Below, one piece after another: positions 51,632-59,847 of a stretch of DNA of 64,000 nucleotides; the stretch's first letter is position 1, and each line of letters begins with the position of its first letter. The stretch is taken from the NCBI RefSeq assembly GCF_003259255.1, contig NZ_QGOL01000013.1, positions 140,729 to 204,728 on the forward strand. The letters are read 5' to 3'. The position numbers and the translations under genes were made by a program. This stretch comes from Algoriphagus litoralis. GTDB taxonomy: Bacteria; Bacteroidota; Bacteroidia; Cytophagales; Cyclobacteriaceae. Below the pieces are notes generated by a model. It was not told the origin of the DNA. It made no database searches and saw nothing but the letters and a program-made list of their open reading frames with translations.

Positions 51632-51784
51632 AATCCCCCTGCCCCCTTGATAAGGGGGAGTTGCTCCAAGAGAACCTCAACCTTTAATTCAAGAAATTAA
51701 ACCTTTTAAAATGGTCAATCTTTGCATTTCGCTTTGAAGTTCACGATTAGCCAATTCCCCCTTTCTAAGGGGGTTAGGGGGATT
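51632..51784. mobile_element. MITE-like inverted-repeat element between pta and ackA
   Basis: Left end AATCCCCCTGCCCCCTTGAT... (51632-51663) and right end ...AAGGGGGTTAGGGGGATT (51751-51784) are imperfect inverted copies over about 32 bp. Each end also folds on itself (CCCCCTT with AAGGGGG). The interior is AT-rich with no frame. The element is about 153 bp long. No transposase is in the window. Confidence 0.6.
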
Positions 51785-51816
51785 TTAAAACCTACAAAGC
51801 TCAATAATCTAAATCC

Positions 51817-53016
51817 ATGAACATCTTCGTCATCAACTCCGGCTCTAGCTCGATCAAATACCAACTTATAGCCATGCCCGAGGCAAAAGTGATCTGTACG
51901 GGTTTGGTCGATCGGATAGGTTTGGAAGGCTCCAAGATCGAATACAAGGCATTTTTACCTTCAGGGGAAATCAAGCGAATCGAGGAAAAACAAATTCCTG
52001 ATCATGCCGCTGGACTGAAAGCTGTAGCGGAATTTCTGACAGATCCTGAAGTCGGTGTCATCTCCGATCCCGATCAGGTCCACATGGTTGGCCATCGGGT
52101 GGTGCATGGGGGAGAGCGCTTTTCCAAAACCCAACTGATCACAGCGGAAGCCAAAGCAAAAATCAAAGAGCTTTTCCCCTTGGCACCGCTGCACAATCCT
52201 GCCAATTACCTGGGGATTGAGGTGGCAGAGGGCATTTTTGCCAAAGCAAAACAAGTCGCTGTTTTTGATACTGCCTTTCATCAGACCATGCCTGAGGTGG
52301 CTTACCGTATGGCAATTCCCAATGAATTTTATTACACCCATGGTATCCGTGCCTATGGCTTTCATGGGACAAGTCACAAGTACGTATCGGAGCAGGCAAT
52401 TGCTTTTTTGGCGAAAGCCGACTCTAAAATCATCACCATCCACCTCGGAAATGGCTGCAGCATGGCAGCCGTCCGGGACGGTAAATGCATCGATTCCAGC
52501 ATGGGTCTGGGGCCCATGAATGGCCTGATCATGGGAACACGGGCTGGAGACGTTGACCAGTCTGTGATTTTTCATTTGGTCAATCAACTGGGCTATACTC
52601 TCGAGGAAGTCAATGCCATTCTCAACAAGAAAAGCGGAATGCTAGGTCTGACAGGATTTAGCGACATGCGGGATATCCAAAAGCAATACGATCAGGGCGA
52701 GAAATCGGCAATTCTCGCATACGATATGTATGCCTACCATATCCGGAAATACATCGGTTCTTTTGCTGCCGTGCTGAATGGGCTGGATGCCATCATCTTT
52801 ACAGCAGGGGTAGGGGAGAATGATGCGTTGACACGGAAACTGGTCTGCCAGGACATGGACTTTCTGGGTATTCGCTTGGATGAATCCAAAAATCAATCCC
52901 GGCAAAAAGGCATACAGGAGATCAATGCAGCCGACTCTAAGGTCAAAATTCTGGTCATCCCTACCAACGAGGAATTGGAGATTGCCAAGCAGTGCTTTGA
53001 GTTGGTGGGAGAGTAA
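51817..53016 (+). CDS. ackA: Acetate kinase
   Basis: A 399-residue ASKHA-fold kinase making ATP and acetate from acetyl phosphate. Visible blocks: start MNIFVINSGSSSIKYQLIAM (phosphate 1 loop with Asn/Ser), VHMVGHRVVHGGERF (Arg and His), AVFDTAFHQTMPEVAYRMAI (catalytic Asp), YGFHGTSHKYVS, IITIHLGNGCSMAAVRDGKC (phosphate 2), DSSMGLGPMNGLIMGTRAGD, FTAGVGENDALTRKLVCQDM and the C-terminal EIAKQCFEL. Works with Pta. The 191-bp gap to pta contains an inverted-repeat element that may separate their expression. Confidence 0.97.
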   Translation: MNIFVINSGSSSIKYQLIAMPEAKVICTGLVDRIGLEGSKIEYKAFLPSGEIKRIEEKQIPDHAAGLKAVAEFLTDPEVGVISDPDQVHMVGHRVVHGGERFSKTQLITAEAKAKIKELFPLAPLHNPANYLGIEVAEGIFAKAKQVAVFDTAFHQTMPEVAYRMAIPNEFYYTHGIRAYGFHGTSHKYVSEQAIAFLAKADSKIITIHLGNGCSMAAVRDGKCIDSSMGLGPMNGLIMGTRAGDVDQSVIFHLVNQLGYTLEEVNAILNKKSGMLGLTGFSDMRDIQKQYDQGEKSAILAYDMYAYHIRKYIGSFAAVLNGLDAIIFTAGVGENDALTRKLVCQDMDFLGIRLDESKNQSRQKGIQEINAADSKVKILVIPTNEELEIAKQCFELVGE

Positions 53017-53170
53017 AAGGCTGACGCTTTCTTGCAAAATCTTCTTTTGTAACCTGACTTTTCGTTGAAAAATATGGGATTGACGGCTAACCTGTTGGTC
53101 TAATTTTTTCTATTGTCACATTTTGATACAATAAGAAATTTGCATTACTTGGCAGAAAAATGAATCGACT

Positions 53171-54019
53171 ATGATGCGTCAATGGGCACTATTTTTCTTT
53201 TTTATGTTTTCGGCTGGGCTTGGTTTTTCCAAAACTGACACCCTGGAAATCAAGAATTCCAAAACTTCAAAAATCCATCAGGCAGTCGTCGTCACGCCTG
53301 CGTCTTATGACTCAGGGTCAAAGCGCTATTCGACGATTTACCTCCTTCATGGAGGGGTGGGCAAGTTTTCCGATTGGACCAAGCAGATCGCTGACAAAGC
53401 CTTGATTCAGAAATTAGCTGACCAATATGACTTTATCATCGTTATGCCTGAGGGCGAGCAATTCAGTTATTACTTGGATAGTCCGGTCCTTCCAGAGAGC
53501 CAGTTTGAAAGCTACATCTCCAAAGACGTGGTAGGGTATATCGATGCCAATTTCAGGACTATTGCCCAAAAAGAAGGCCGGGCAATCACGGGACTCTCCA
53601 TGGGTGGCTTTGGTTCGCTGTACCTTGCGGCCCAGCATCCTGATCTGTTTGCCGCAGCGGGAAGTATGAGTGGCGCGATCAATCCGGACATGAAAGGATG
53701 GAAACTGCCAGCCGATGCCATGCAAAATATCGGAAATGCTTTCGCCGGAATTCTAGGCAGCAAAGAGGAGTTCCCAGAGCGCTATGAGCAGGTGAGCATC
53801 ATCAATAAAATTGACATTTATAAAAGTCAGGGGATCCGACTGATTATTGATTGTGGGGTGGATGATTTTCTGATTGAACCCAACCGGGAACTACACCGCC
53901 GTATGGTCTTCGAAAAGGTTTCCCATGACTATACCGAGCGGGATGGGGGACATTCTTGGCGTTATTGGGAAAATGCACTTCCGCATCACATGTTATTTTT
54001 CTCAAAAGTGCTCAACTAG
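53171..54019 (+). CDS. Secreted esterase of the alpha/beta-hydrolase fold (esterase D-like)
   Basis: A 282-residue protein with a signal peptide (ALFFFFMFSAGLGFS). Motifs: YSTIYLLHGGVGKFSDWTKQ (oxyanion region, about 55-74), FIIVMPEGEQFSYYLDSP, nucleophile GLSMGGFGSLYLAA (Ser about 143), acid IIDCGVDDFLIEPNREL (Asp about 236) and HSWRYWENALPHH (His about 260). This is the feruloyl esterase/esterase D (pfam00756) group, which includes S-formylglutathione hydrolases and acetyl or feruloyl esterases. A secreted carbohydrate or lipid esterase is likely. Single gene. Confidence 0.88.
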   Translation: MMRQWALFFFFMFSAGLGFSKTDTLEIKNSKTSKIHQAVVVTPASYDSGSKRYSTIYLLHGGVGKFSDWTKQIADKALIQKLADQYDFIIVMPEGEQFSYYLDSPVLPESQFESYISKDVVGYIDANFRTIAQKEGRAITGLSMGGFGSLYLAAQHPDLFAAAGSMSGAINPDMKGWKLPADAMQNIGNAFAGILGSKEEFPERYEQVSIINKIDIYKSQGIRLIIDCGVDDFLIEPNRELHRRMVFEKVSHDYTERDGGHSWRYWENALPHHMLFFSKVLN

Positions 54020-54226
54020 GCTGAAACAAGAGAATTGGCTAGAGATTTCTGGATTTTGACTGGAATACAAGTAGTTATTAAGTTTTCTAGTGTAAGCTGC
54101 TGACGGAATTTTGATTGGGATCTGCGGGGTTTTCAGTGAAAAGTATCTTCAAATTGAAGTTTGGCTTCCATTCTGTTCTGTTTTCGGACTGGGATGCAGA
54201 AAACCCAAATGCTGAAATTATATCCG

Positions 54227-54234
54227 TAGCTTTG
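54227..54234 (+). promoter_or_regulatory. Putative -7 box of the J-domain gene
   Basis: TAGCTTTG matches TAnnTTTG and lies 23 bp before the ATG at 54258. Confidence 0.45.
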
Positions 54235-54257
54235 CAAAAAAAACAGAAAGAGCACCC

Positions 54258-54707
54258 ATGAAGCGGATCAACGAATACAAGAAACTTTTTAACGTGGAGG
54301 GTGCCATCGACCTGAAGCAGCTGAAGACCACCTATCGTACCCTGGTGAAAGAATGGCATCCTGACAAATTCCAAGAAGGTGACGAAAAGGCCAAAGAAGC
54401 AGAAGAGAAAAGTGCCAAAATCATTGACGGCTACCATTTTCTGGTAAGTATCGCTCCAGAAACCATCGCGGCCAATCTTGAAGAATATACCAAGACCATT
54501 ACCCAATCCGGTATTGGAGATTTTCACTACAAGAATCAGGTACTTGAAATAACCTTTCTTGACGGCAATACCTACGAGTACTTTGGTGTGAGCAAAAATA
54601 TCTACACCAAATTCCTGAATGCAGATAATGCCTATCGCTTTGCCAGACGGAATATCCTTAGCGATCACCTCTACCGAAAGTCGAAAAAGACATTGGAGAC
54701 CGCTTAA
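54258..54707 (+). CDS. J-domain protein with C-terminal KTSC domain
   Basis: A 149-residue cytoplasmic protein. Residues 1 to about 70 are a DnaJ-type J domain: LKTTYRTLVKEWHPDKFQEG contains the HPD tripeptide that stimulates DnaK ATPase. Residues of about 85-145 match the KTSC domain (GIGDFHYKNQVLEITFLDGN, TYEYFGVSKNIYTKFLNADN), named after a lysyl-tRNA synthetase-associated module and suspected to bind RNA. The combination suggests a co-chaperone directed to a special client. Own promoter and a strong bidirectional terminator behind. Confidence 0.85.
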   Translation: MKRINEYKKLFNVEGAIDLKQLKTTYRTLVKEWHPDKFQEGDEKAKEAEEKSAKIIDGYHFLVSIAPETIAANLEEYTKTITQSGIGDFHYKNQVLEITFLDGNTYEYFGVSKNIYTKFLNADNAYRFARRNILSDHLYRKSKKTLETA

Positions 54708-54728
54708 TCGTCAGTATCATTGAAATAA

Positions 54729-54762
54729 AAGAGAGCTGAAGGACATGTCCTTCAGCTCTCTT
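54729..54762. terminator. Bidirectional terminator
   Basis: A perfect 34-nt palindrome (54729-54762; arms AAGAGAGCTGAAGGACA / TGTCCTTCAGCTCTCTT) directly after the J-domain gene and before the convergent NTF2-like gene. Confidence 0.75.
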
Positions 54763-54819
54763 GTTTCCATCGAAGTCTAAGAGCCGACCTTAGGGCCCTC
54801 TGAAAAGTGGACTGATAAA

Positions 54820-55137
54820 TCAATCTGCGATTTTTAGGGATTGAATCAGCTCATCTTCAAATTCGTATCGGTAGGTCAATACAATTGGGCTGCCGGGGAA
54901 TGTGCCTGAAATTTCAGCTTTTAAGGTTTGATTAGCTTCTGAATATACCAGTGGAATCATCCTTACTTGGTATTCCCTGTTTGCCTTTTCGATCCAGGTT
55001 TTTATTTCAGTTTTGCCTTGATGGGTTTTCCCTTCGTCAAAGACTATTGCAGATTCGGTAAAACAATCTGCATAGGCTTGGCTGTCAAAATTGTTCTGGG
55101 CTTTGACAAGGTCTGTGATTACTGGTGGTAAGATCAT
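54820..55137 (-). CDS. NTF2-like (SnoaL/DUF4440-type) protein
   Basis: A 105-residue protein without signal peptide: helix LPPVITDLVKAQNNFDSQAY, DCFTESAIVFDEGKTHQGKT (the conserved Asp/Glu pocket region), EIKTWIEKANREYQVRMIPL and strands TLKAEISGTFPGSPIVLTYR, YEFEDELIQSL. This is the NTF2-like fold. Its gene lies 23 bp behind the short-chain dehydrogenase gene in the same direction, so they probably form an operon controlled by the divergent HxlR regulator. Confidence 0.8.
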   Translation of the reverse strand: MILPPVITDLVKAQNNFDSQAYADCFTESAIVFDEGKTHQGKTEIKTWIEKANREYQVRMIPLVYSEANQTLKAEISGTFPGSPIVLTYRYEFEDELIQSLKIAD

Positions 55138-55160
55138 AGTAATAGTTGTTTTGGTGAAAA

Positions 55161-55955
55161 TTAACTTGTCGGAATTGTTCCGCCGTCGATGACATATTCT
55201 GTCCCTGTCAGATAATTGGCTCTTGGGGAAACCAGAAAGCCCAAAAACTCTGCGATATCCTCAGGTTGTGCCGGTCTCCCGATCGGAATTCCTCCCAATC
55301 CGTCCATTACACTTTGTGTTGCCTCTTCGAGGGTCATTTTGGAGGATTCAGCTATTCGTTCCATCATGGCCTTTGAGGAGGTGGTATTGATCCAACCTGG
55401 CGAAACAGTCAGGACCCGGACACCTTTGGGAGCAACTTCATTGGATAAGCCCTTGCTGTAATTGATCAAACCAGCTTTGGCTGAAGCATAGGGCAAGGTG
55501 GAATCATACAAGGGCAATCTGCCTTGGATGGAGGCAATGTGAATGATGACCCCGCTATGCCGCCGGATCATTTGCGGCAAAAAGCCTCTGTCCAACCGAA
55601 CCGGGGCCAGCAGATTGGTCTGCCGTGAGTGCATCCAATCCGCCTCGGACAAGGCAGCATAGCCCCCGGCTTTCGTTTCAGATCCTCCTACATTACTTAC
55701 TAAAATATCTAATCGCCCATATCTGCTCAGGATTTCATCCACCACTTTTTGGGTTCCTGAAGTTTGACTTAAATCTGCAGATATAAAGTGCTGGGTTTCG
55801 TTTTTTTGTTCAGGGTGATTTCTTGCAGTGATGATCACCGTGGCACCGGCTTTCTCCAGTCGATCGGCAATAGCTTTTCCAGCACCCTTGGTGCCCCCAG
55901 TGACCAGGGCAATTTTGCCTGATAATTCGTTATTGAAATTGAATTCCTGCTCCAT
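55161..55955 (-). CDS. Short-chain dehydrogenase/reductase
   Basis: I use the ATG giving MEQEFNFNNELSGKIALVTG; a TTG seven codons upstream is less likely. The 264-residue enzyme has the NAD(P)-binding TGGTKGAGKAIADRL (about 19-33), NVGG (about 90, the NNAG equivalent), catalytic Ser in IIHIASIQGRL and the YxxxK pair in YASAKAGLINYSKGL (Tyr about 155, Lys about 159), and the C-terminal NYLTGTEYVIDGGTIP. Classical SDR fold, substrate unknown. Divergent from an HxlR regulator and followed by an NTF2-like gene: a typical redox-sensing detoxification unit. Confidence 0.92.
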   Translation of the reverse strand: MEQEFNFNNELSGKIALVTGGTKGAGKAIADRLEKAGATVIITARNHPEQKNETQHFISADLSQTSGTQKVVDEILSRYGRLDILVSNVGGSETKAGGYAALSEADWMHSRQTNLLAPVRLDRGFLPQMIRRHSGVIIHIASIQGRLPLYDSTLPYASAKAGLINYSKGLSNEVAPKGVRVLTVSPGWINTTSSKAMMERIAESSKMTLEEATQSVMDGLGGIPIGRPAQPEDIAEFLGFLVSPRANYLTGTEYVIDGGTIPTS

Positions 55956-56021
55956 AGATGAATTTGTTTTGTGCAAATTTTGGTCTTATGTGCAGTCTAT
56001 ACAAGTACGGTAAATCGATTC

Positions 56022-56076
56022 ATATAGGGATAATTTTTTCTCCTATAGTCCATTTTGGTACATATATCTACCTTTG
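56022..56076 (+). promoter_or_regulatory. Palindrome and -7 box between the SDR and HxlR genes
   Basis: TATAGG (56023-56028) and CCTATA (56042-56047) are inverted repeats flanking an AT-rich spacer. TACCTTTG (56069-56076) matches the -7 consensus and ends 4 bp before the HxlR ATG. Candidate HxlR operator for the divergent pair. Confidence 0.45.
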
Positions 56077-56080
56077 GTTA

Positions 56081-56434
56081 ATGAAGGATAGAAAGATTCC
56101 CCTCAACCTGAACTGTGGCCTTGATTTGGCAGGCGAAGTCCTGTTTGGCAAATGGAAGATCCGTTTGCTTTGGTTTATCAATGAGGGACATCAGCGCCCC
56201 AGCGAGCTCCAGCGCAAAATTCCGGATGCTTCCCGAAGGGTCTTGAATATTCAGTTGAAAGAGTTGGAAGAACATGGATTGGTTTCTAAAGTCATTTACC
56301 CGGTAGTTCCTCCAAAAGTGGAATATTCTCTGACAGATTTTGGGATGACTCTGATTCCGGTAATTTCGGCATTGGGTAATTGGGCGGATGAACATGAGGC
56401 ACTCTTGAAAGAGCGCATTTTGGGAGAAATATAA
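56081..56434 (+). CDS. HxlR-family transcriptional regulator
   Basis: Start set at the ATG giving MKDRKIPLNLNCGLDLAGEV; the upstream extension has no similarity and would run through the promoter. The 117-residue winged-helix protein shows the HxlR layout: FGKWKIRLLWFINEGHQRPS, ELQRKIPDASRRVLNIQLKE, LEEHGLVSKVIYPVVPPKVE, YSLTDFGMTLIPVISALGNW. One Cys (NCGL, about residue 12) sits at the N-terminal position used for thiol sensing in HxlR/YodB/HypR-type regulators of quinone or aldehyde stress. Likely controls the divergent SDR operon. Confidence 0.9.
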   Translation: MKDRKIPLNLNCGLDLAGEVLFGKWKIRLLWFINEGHQRPSELQRKIPDASRRVLNIQLKELEEHGLVSKVIYPVVPPKVEYSLTDFGMTLIPVISALGNWADEHEALLKERILGEI

Positions 56435-56453
56435 TCCTGGTTTTTCAGGAAAA

Positions 56454-56492
56454 AGAAAACACACGAGGCTCATGGGGCTTCGTGTGTTTTCT
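56454..56492. terminator. Bidirectional terminator between HxlR and hydrolase genes
   Basis: Perfect 13-bp stem AGAAAACACACGA (56454-56466) / TCGTGTGTTTTCT (56480-56492), with further GC pairing inside, between two convergent genes. Confidence 0.75.
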
Positions 56493-56566
56493 GCATTTAA
56501 GTTTTTTGCAGGCCTGATCTGAAGGTTAGGCTTCATTGACTATTGACCACCGATCAGAATGGTGAA

Positions 56567-57472
56567 TTAGGATTTGGCGAATTTCTCCAGCTCCAGATTA
56601 AATTTCTCGGCCTCCTCTACAAAGAGCGCATGACCGCTGTTTTCGAATCGGATAATGGAGGAGTTTTTGATTCCCTGATTGAGCTCTTCAGCCAGTGGAA
56701 ATGGACACAATTTGTCCTGAGTGCCATGAAAGATTGCCACGGGAATAGTAATCTTGGCCAGTTCGGGTCGCAAGTCAAGATCCAATAAGGATTTGATGGA
56801 TTCTGTCATGGCATAGGGAGAGGATTGAAGATTGATGTCCTCCAGCCATTTTTCCACGTTTTTGGAGATATTACCTTCTTTAGCCGGGAAAGCAGCACCA
56901 AATCCAGCGATCAAATCCTGTCTGGAGGTCATTGTTTGATCAACGAGTCCTAGGGCATCTGCTTCAGCAATGCCGTGTGGAGCACCTTCCCGTTGCTTCC
57001 AAGAAGGTGCAGCAGCGCCAAATAGAGCCAATTTGCTCACATGAGCAGCGTTGTATTTGGTCACGTAGTGGAGGACCACTGCTCCGCCCATTGAAAATCC
57101 ACCCAAGACGGCATTTTCTATTTTCAGGGTTTCCAATACTGCTTTGATATCGTCTGAGAAAACATCAAAATCATACCTTCCAAATGGCTTGTCCGATTCT
57201 CCAAAGCCCCTCAGCGTAATACCAATTACTCGGAAGCCTTTCCGGCTGAGGTATTGGTATTGGTACTCGTACATCTCATCACTCAGCGGCCAGCCATGGA
57301 TCAGGACGATGGGTTGTCCTTCACCCAGATCGGTCACGTGAAGTTTGACCCCTTGTTCCACCTCGATGTAGGCTGCCCGTCCGGCTGAGGCTGGGGTTCT
57401 TTTAGTTTGGGCCAAGAGGCTGCTACTGAAAAGGGCGAGAAATATTCCGATTGCAAAAATTGACTTTTTCAT
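56567..57472 (-). CDS. Secreted alpha/beta hydrolase
   Basis: A 301-residue protein with a signal peptide (GIFLALFSSSLLAQ). Motifs: IVLIHGWPLSDEMYEYQYQY (oxyanion HGWP, about 54-73), GFGESDKPFGRYDFDVFSDD, nucleophile GGFSMGGAVVLHYV (Ser about 126), acid in PVAIFHGTQDKLCPFPLAEE (Asp about 252) and His in FENSGHALFVEEAEKFNLEL (about 281). This is the haloperoxidase/epoxide-hydrolase-like group. Substrate unknown. Followed in the genome by a cytoplasmic homologue 98 bp upstream on the same strand and by Dps, suggesting an oxidative-stress neighbourhood. Confidence 0.88.
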   Translation of the reverse strand: MKKSIFAIGIFLALFSSSLLAQTKRTPASAGRAAYIEVEQGVKLHVTDLGEGQPIVLIHGWPLSDEMYEYQYQYLSRKGFRVIGITLRGFGESDKPFGRYDFDVFSDDIKAVLETLKIENAVLGGFSMGGAVVLHYVTKYNAAHVSKLALFGAAAPSWKQREGAPHGIAEADALGLVDQTMTSRQDLIAGFGAAFPAKEGNISKNVEKWLEDINLQSSPYAMTESIKSLLDLDLRPELAKITIPVAIFHGTQDKLCPFPLAEELNQGIKNSSIIRFENSGHALFVEEAEKFNLELEKFAKS

Positions 57473-57569
57473 GTTTTTGTAGATTTAGCGGTCAGGTTTC
57501 TATGGTAGTTTGGGCAAAAGTGAAGCGAAAGTGCAATGGGAGCCGCCTTTCGCTTCATTTTTCACTTTT

Positions 57570-58391
57570 TTAGGAGTTGATAAATTCGAGAATGTCTGCG
57601 TTAATGGTAGCGGCCTCTGTGGTTGGCATGCCGTGGGAGAAACCCGGATAGATGATCAGTTTTCCGTTTTTCAGCAATTCTGCAGCTTTGACCGCTGTGG
57701 TTTTGTAAGGCACGATCTGGTCATCGTCTCCGTGTAGGACAAGCACCGGGATCGATACTCTTTTCAAATCTTCGGTGAAATCCGTCTCAGAAAATACCCG
57801 GATACAATCGTACTGTGCTTTGATTCCTCCCATCATCCCTTGTCTCCACCAGTTGTCCTGAATGCCTTTTTTGACTTCCACGCCTTCCCGGTTATAGCCA
57901 AAGAATGGAAAAGTGATGTCCTGGTAGAATTGCGCCCGATTGTGTTGGGTATTGTGACGGATATCATCGAACACCGCCAATGGTACTCCTTCAGGATTTT
58001 TTTCGTCGGCGATCATGTATGGGGTGATGGCGCTGATCAAGACTACCTTAGCCACACGGTCTTGGCCGTATTGGGCAGCGTACCGGATCGCCTCACCACC
58101 ACCGGTGGAGTGACCTACGTGAATCACATTTTTTAGGTCTAAGTGAGCCACCAGTTCGGCTACATCCGCTGCATAGGTATCCATGTCATTTCCTTGAAAG
58201 GTCTGGGTAGATCGGCCATGGCCCCGTCTGTCATGGGCGATGACTCTGAATCCTTTTTCCAGGAAAAACATCAGCTGTGCATCCCAATCGTCTGATGACA
58301 AAGGCCATCCATGGTGAAAGAAAATTGCTTGGCCAGTGCCTAAATCTTTGAAATAAATCTCTGTGCCGTCTTTTACTGTGAGCTTGTTCAT
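57570..58391 (-). CDS. Alpha/beta hydrolase of the non-haem chloroperoxidase/arylesterase type
   Basis: Start chosen at the ATG giving MNKLTVKDGTEIYFKDLGTG, the normal start of this family; the frame is open for 51 more codons without similarity. The 273-residue protein has FFHHGWPLSSDDWDAQLMFF, AHDRRGHGRS, nucleophile HVGHSTGGGEAIRY (Ser about 95), acid VLVLHGDDDQIVPY (Asp about 224) and YPGFSHGMPTTEA (His about 253). Cofactor-free perhydrolase/esterase family, cytoplasmic. Lies between Dps and a secreted homologue, all leftward. Confidence 0.9.
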   Translation of the reverse strand: MNKLTVKDGTEIYFKDLGTGQAIFFHHGWPLSSDDWDAQLMFFLEKGFRVIAHDRRGHGRSTQTFQGNDMDTYAADVAELVAHLDLKNVIHVGHSTGGGEAIRYAAQYGQDRVAKVVLISAITPYMIADEKNPEGVPLAVFDDIRHNTQHNRAQFYQDITFPFFGYNREGVEVKKGIQDNWWRQGMMGGIKAQYDCIRVFSETDFTEDLKRVSIPVLVLHGDDDQIVPYKTTAVKAAELLKNGKLIIYPGFSHGMPTTEAATINADILEFINS

Positions 58392-58504
58392 AATTACTTG
58401 ATGTTTGATAGTGAATAATAATTTGTTGAAGCAAAGTTGGGGCGAATAGCCAGGGGCAACAATGGACGGTTTTCGCTTTGGATTGTACTTTTTTCCCTTT
58501 TCGC

Positions 58505-58984
58505 TCAGGATGAGCTTTTTTCCAAGTGGGCACGCAGCATCCACGCTGCTTTTTCATGATCCTGCATCAAGCCAGTGACAAAATCACTTGTCCCGAGATC
58601 CTCCTGTTCATTTGCAAAAAATGTAATCTGGATTCGGAGATTGCGGATGATGGTTTCGTGATCAGCGAGCAAACTGGCGATAATGCTGGTGCTGTGGAAC
58701 CCGTCGAATTTTTCGTCTTTGAGAGCTGTATTTGCCAGCGTTTCGCCTAGCGTACTTGGAACAAAGTGCCCCAGTGTCCTGATTTTCTCAGCCACTGAAT
58801 CAATGATTTCATCGAGTTGGGTGTACTGCGTTTCAAATAAGTGGTGTTTGTCGATGAAGTCACTTCCAATGACATTCCAATGTGCATTTCTGGTTTTCGT
58901 ATAGAGTACGATTTCGTCGGCAAGTATGCGAATAAGCTCTTTTGCCACCGTAGCCCGATTGATCTCTGGAAGTCCGATATTCAT
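58505..58984 (-). CDS. dps: Dps family DNA-protecting ferritin-like protein
   Basis: A 159-residue four-helix protein. The ferroxidase site signature spans LYTKTRNAHWNVIGSDFIDK (His in HWNV, about residue 36) and HLFETQYTQLDEIIDSVAEK (Asp and Glu about 57-66), shared between subunits of the 12-mer. C-terminal helices hold STSIIASLLADHETIIRNLR and DFVTGLMQDHEKAAWMLRAH. It oxidises and stores iron and protects DNA against hydrogen peroxide. Transcribed leftward, upstream of two hydrolase genes, possibly co-transcribed. Confidence 0.93.
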   Translation of the reverse strand: MNIGLPEINRATVAKELIRILADEIVLYTKTRNAHWNVIGSDFIDKHHLFETQYTQLDEIIDSVAEKIRTLGHFVPSTLGETLANTALKDEKFDGFHSTSIIASLLADHETIIRNLRIQITFFANEQEDLGTSDFVTGLMQDHEKAAWMLRAHLEKSSS

Positions 58985-59185
58985 GTGGTTTAAGTATTTG
59001 GTTGCGCTGGAAATTGGTTTGACTGGATTGCTCAGGGTCTAAAAGAATCCATCAGAAGGTTTTGAAATCACAGGCTTGCGACGGGGTACTTAAGAAATGA
59101 GATGCTGGGGATTAATAGCCGCCAATCCCAGTGATTTTGATTCAAAAATGCAGCTCAGGAGTGCGCCAAAACGATGACAAAAGGC

Positions 59186-59211
59186 AAAAAAAAAAGTAGA
59201 CAAATGTCTAC
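59186..59211 (-). terminator. Rho-independent terminator of the Crp/Fnr gene
   Basis: On the minus strand GTAGAC-ATTT-GTCTAC is followed by ten T (A run at 59186-59195 on the plus strand). It lies 27 bp after the stop codon of the leftward gene. Confidence 0.8.
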
Positions 59212-59237
59212 CCAGTTGATAAAAAAGTTAGTTAGGA

Positions 59238-59819
59238 TTAGTTGTTGAGGCCTTGTTTCCTGATCCGGCTCAGGGTATCCTTGGTGATTCCTATGTAGGA
59301 AGCGATGACATATTGAGGGAAGCGCCGCAGGATCTCGGGGTATTCCAGGGCAAAATCAGCATAGCGCCTTTCAGCGCTGTGGCTGATGGCTGAGGTAATT
59401 CTTTTTTGCGTAGCGATATTATTGCTTTCATCCATTTTTCGCATCATTTCCGCTAGGGATGGGAATAATTGGGATAATTTCACCACATCTTGGTAGCTGA
59501 TCATCAGGAGTTCGGAATTTTCCCAGGCATCGATGGTATATCGGGATGGGGAGAGTTTGACCCAGCTTTCCCGATCTCCCACCCACCAATTTTCTATAGC
59601 TAACTGTACAACATGCTCCATGCCTTTTTCATCAACATAATACTGTCGCATGGCACCCTTGAGGACAAAAGCAAAATACCTGCAGACATCCCCTTCCTGC
59701 AGAAAGTATTGCTTCTTTCGCAGGCGCTTATAGGTAAAGTGGCTTTTTATAAGCTCAAAATCTTCTTCTGAAACAGCAATCGAAGAATATTTTCTGATGT
59801 AGTGGAACAAAGCCTCCAT
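59238..59819 (-). CDS. Crp/Fnr-family transcriptional regulator
   Basis: Start placed at the ATG giving MEALFHYIRKYSSIAVSEED, common for Bacteroidota members; a TTG seven codons earlier is less likely. Of 193 residues, about 15-125 form the cyclic-nucleotide-binding-like barrel (YFLQEGDVCRYFAFVLKGAM, RQYYVDEKGMEHVVQLAIEN) and the C-terminal part a short HTH (EILRRFPQYVIASYIGITKD, TLSRIRKQGL). There are no FNR-type cysteine clusters. This cluster of proteins often senses redox or starvation cues by unknown ligands. 28 bp downstream of the AraC-type gene, so co-transcribed with it. Confidence 0.9.
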   Translation of the reverse strand: MEALFHYIRKYSSIAVSEEDFELIKSHFTYKRLRKKQYFLQEGDVCRYFAFVLKGAMRQYYVDEKGMEHVVQLAIENWWVGDRESWVKLSPSRYTIDAWENSELLMISYQDVVKLSQLFPSLAEMMRKMDESNNIATQKRITSAISHSAERRYADFALEYPEILRRFPQYVIASYIGITKDTLSRIRKQGLNN

Positions 59820-59847
59820 AGGATTGAATTGGGATTCCAAAGATAAC

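Noticed and set aside
51632..51784. Simple terminator of pta
   Set aside because: The two ends are inverted copies about 120 bp apart, each with its own hairpin, more than a terminator needs; no T run follows the left hairpin.
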